From an uncultured Verrucomicrobiota bacterium (GTDB lineage: Bacteria; Verrucomicrobiota; Kiritimatiellia; CAIQIC01; Lenti-01), in NCBI GenBank assembly GCA_938003985.1, contig CALKWZ010000043.1, forward strand, positions 1 to 64,000: a stretch of DNA of 64,000 bases. The letters run 5' to 3'. The notes beneath the pieces were generated by a model that worked only from the letters and a program-made list of their open reading frames with translations, searched no databases and had not been told where the DNA came from. The translations under genes and the position numbers were made by a program. Below are positions 62,344 through 64,000 of the stretch, piece after piece (the first letter of the stretch is position 1; every line of letters starts with the position of its first letter).

Positions 62344-64000
62344 ATGGAAACCCAACGGCCCGAACGTAAAAACGCCACCTCCCCGTATGAAAAGCCGGAT
62401 CGGCGGCGGCGGGCCAAGTCCCGTCCCACCTACAGCACCCGGCGCACCGGCCCCCGCTATTGGAGCGATTTCCCCGTCCAGATCGTCGTCGGCGACGGTG
62501 CCGACGCCGCGACCTACGCCGGCACCGCCCGCGACGTTTCCGACGGCGGCTTGCTGATCGAGTCGCGGGACGTGCCCGCGGGCACGAAGCGCCTGCGTTT
62601 GCGCTTCGAAGTGCCCGACGGCATCCTGCCGGAAGAATACAGCCACGGCGCCGTGGACGTCGCCGCGGACGTCCGCCGCCACGACGCCGCGAAGGCCTAT
62701 TGGGGCGTGCAGTTCGTGGAACCCCTCTCGAAGCGCCTGGCCCGCACCACCTGGACGGTCCTGCGCTGGACCGCCATCGTGCTGCTCTCGGCGGCCATCG
62801 TCACCACGCTGTTCCTGAAGTACAAGAACTACCAGTACTTCTGGTTCGACGCGCCGCTGTTCTTCTACAGCATCCTCGTCGGCGGCTACCTCGTCAGCCG
62901 GTTCCTGTTCGCCGGCTTCTACCGCAACCCGGCGCCGCGCACGGACACGCCGCCCGTCACGCTGCTCATTCCCGTCTTCAACGAGGAAGGGCAGATCGAG
63001 CGCACCATCCGCCAATCCATGAACCTGGAATATCCCGCGGGCAAGCTGCAGGTGATCGTGATCGACGACGGCAGCACCGACGGCACGCCGGAGGCCATCG
63101 CGCGCGCCCGGGCGGTCTATCCGGAAGTCGACCTGATCCGCTTCAACCCCGGCCGCGGCAAGCGCCACGCGCTGTCCGCCGGCGTCCGCCGCGCGACCGG
63201 CCAGTTCATCGTCTTCATCGATTCCGACAGCTTCCTCGAACCCGACGCCATCCACCGCCTGCTGGACCACTTCGGGGACCCCGAGGTGGCCGCCGTCACC
63301 GGCCACTGCGACGTGGAGAACGTCTGGACCAACGCCCTCACCAAGATGCAGTCGGTGCGCTACTACGTCGCTTTCCGCGTCATGAAGGCCGCCGAGAGCG
63401 TCTTCGACAGCATCACCTGCTTGTCCGGCCCGCTGGCGTGCTACCGCCGCGAGCGGCTGCTGGAAGTGCTCGACGTCTGGGAAGGCCAGACCTTCCTCGG
63501 CCGGCCCGCCACGTTCGGCGACGACCGCAGCCTGACCAACCTGCTGCTGCGCCGCGGCCACAAGGTGCGCTACGCCGAGAAGGCCCAGTGCACCACCGTC
63601 GTGCCCGAGGACCACCGCACGTTCCTGCGCCAGCAACTGCGCTGGAAACGCTCCTGGTTCCGCGAAAGCCTGATCGCCTGCACCTTCATGTGGAAGAAGC
63701 AGCCGCTCATGGTCGCCTCGTTCTACCTCGGCTTCCTGCTGCCGCTGGTGGCGCCCGTCGTCGTGCTCCGCGCGCTGGTGCTGGTGCCCATGCTCAACGC
63801 CGTCTGGCCCGTCAACTACGTCGCCGGCGTGCTCGTCATGAGCGCCATGATCAGCAGCGTGTACCTGCTCGTGAAGCGCTCGCGGCTGTGGCTCTACGGC
63901 GTGATGTTCTGCTTCTACTACATGTTCATCCTGGTCTGGCAACTGCCGATCGCCGTGCTGACGTTCGCCGAGACCGGCTGGGGCACCCGGAACAAGGCGG
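62344..64000 (+). CDS. PilZ domain-hyaluronan-synthase-like family 2 glycosyltransferase, C-terminus cut by window edge
   Basis: 552 residues are visible. A PilZ domain (about 30-130) has the c-di-GMP motifs RTGPR (34-38, RxxxR) and DVSDGG (64-69, DxSxxG). Two membrane helices follow (about 140-157, 170-190). The GT2 catalytic domain has DDGSTDG (241-247), FIDSDSF (292-298), SGPLACYRRE, GDDRSL (392-397) and QQLRW (430-434, QxxRW). The stretch from SGPLACYRRE to QQLRWKRSWFRES closely follows class I hyaluronan synthases and NodC. Further membrane helices start near 460. It would polymerise a GlcNAc- or GlcA-containing polysaccharide and export it, under c-di-GMP control. GGAG lies 6 nt before the ATG. 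Confidence 0.9.
   Translation, partial: METQRPERKNATSPYEKPDRRRRAKSRPTYSTRRTGPRYWSDFPVQIVVGDGADAATYAGTARDVSDGGLLIESRDVPAGTKRLRLRFEVPDGILPEEYSHGAVDVAADVRRHDAAKAYWGVQFVEPLSKRLARTTWTVLRWTAIVLLSAAIVTTLFLKYKNYQYFWFDAPLFFYSILVGGYLVSRFLFAGFYRNPAPRTDTPPVTLLIPVFNEEGQIERTIRQSMNLEYPAGKLQVIVIDDGSTDGTPEAIARARAVYPEVDLIRFNPGRGKRHALSAGVRRATGQFIVFIDSDSFLEPDAIHRLLDHFGDPEVAAVTGHCDVENVWTNALTKMQSVRYYVAFRVMKAAESVFDSITCLSGPLACYRRERLLEVLDVWEGQTFLGRPATFGDDRSLTNLLLRRGHKVRYAEKAQCTTVVPEDHRTFLRQQLRWKRSWFRESLIACTFMWKKQPLMVASFYLGFLLPLVAPVVVLRALVLVPMLNAVWPVNYVAGVLVMSAMISSVYLLVKRSRLWLYGVMFCFYYMFILVWQLPIAVLTFAETGWGTRNKA

Overview
This is a GC-rich, gene-dense chromosomal segment of a Gram-negative bacterium. An LpxC-type lipid A deacetylase, two lipoprotein signal peptides and a Sec-exported thiol/disulfide pair point to an outer-membrane organism. 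The mix of very large DUF11-type secreted proteins, DsbD-N/redoxin proteins, an EIIA domain fused to a helix-turn-helix, bacterial topoisomerase VI and a PilZ/hyaluronan-synthase-like glycosyltransferase suggests the PVC superphylum, perhaps Kiritimatiellota or Lentisphaerota. This placement is inference from gene content only. I saw no rRNA, tRNA, CRISPR array, transposase or prophage.

Layout. 1-4.9 kb (minus strand): the 3'-truncated gene for a DEAD-box RNA helicase, a structured non-coding stretch ending in an intrinsic terminator, and a topoisomerase VI pair (B then A) whose intergenic gap carries three identical palindromic repeats at an exact 31-bp period. 5-13.5 kb (minus): queH, a methyltransferase, a DJ-1 protein, xerC, topA (topoisomerase I with an unusual triplicated C-terminus), dprA, an unknown protein and aroB, flanked by REP-like palindromes. 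13.6-16.2 kb (plus): a 2-hydroxyacid dehydrogenase, then an exported DsbD-N-like protein overlapping a redoxin gene. 16.2-27.8 kb (minus): a two-gene secreted-protein operon whose second gene encodes about 3,535 residues with ten DUF11 units. 28.2-33.7 kb (plus): nadB, a DUF368 transporter, L-lactate dehydrogenase and a sensor kinase with a solute-binding-protein sensor.

33.7-41.8 kb (minus): the most interesting system. It is a tightly coupled seven-gene operon encoding a complex I/hydrogenase-4-like membrane module. The 'hydrogenase' large subunit lacks both nickel-binding CxxC motifs, so it resembles energy-converting hydrogenase-related (Ehr) complexes, and the first gene encodes a HTH-EIIA(Ntr)-like protein. 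41.8-43.6 kb (minus): a lipoprotein and a lipoprotein form of acetolactate decarboxylase. 43.7-50 kb (plus): a solitary vsr, a gpmI-DUF167-hypD operon, and a secreted M14 carboxypeptidase fused to a sulfatase-modifying-factor domain. 50.1-60.3 kb (minus): two secreted proteins sharing an N-terminal module, an lpxC homologue, two unknown genes, a Cys/Lys-rich helical repeat protein and a DegT-family sugar aminotransferase. 60.4-64 kb: an odd non-coding region, a GNAT acetyltransferase, a small membrane protein, and the start of a PilZ-glycosyltransferase that runs off the window.

Genes inside operons usually overlap by 4 nt or carry clear Shine-Dalgarno sequences. Several operon-leading genes instead have a -35/-10-like pair with a 17-bp spacer ending only 4-11 nt before the start codon and no Shine-Dalgarno sequence, which suggests leaderless transcription.
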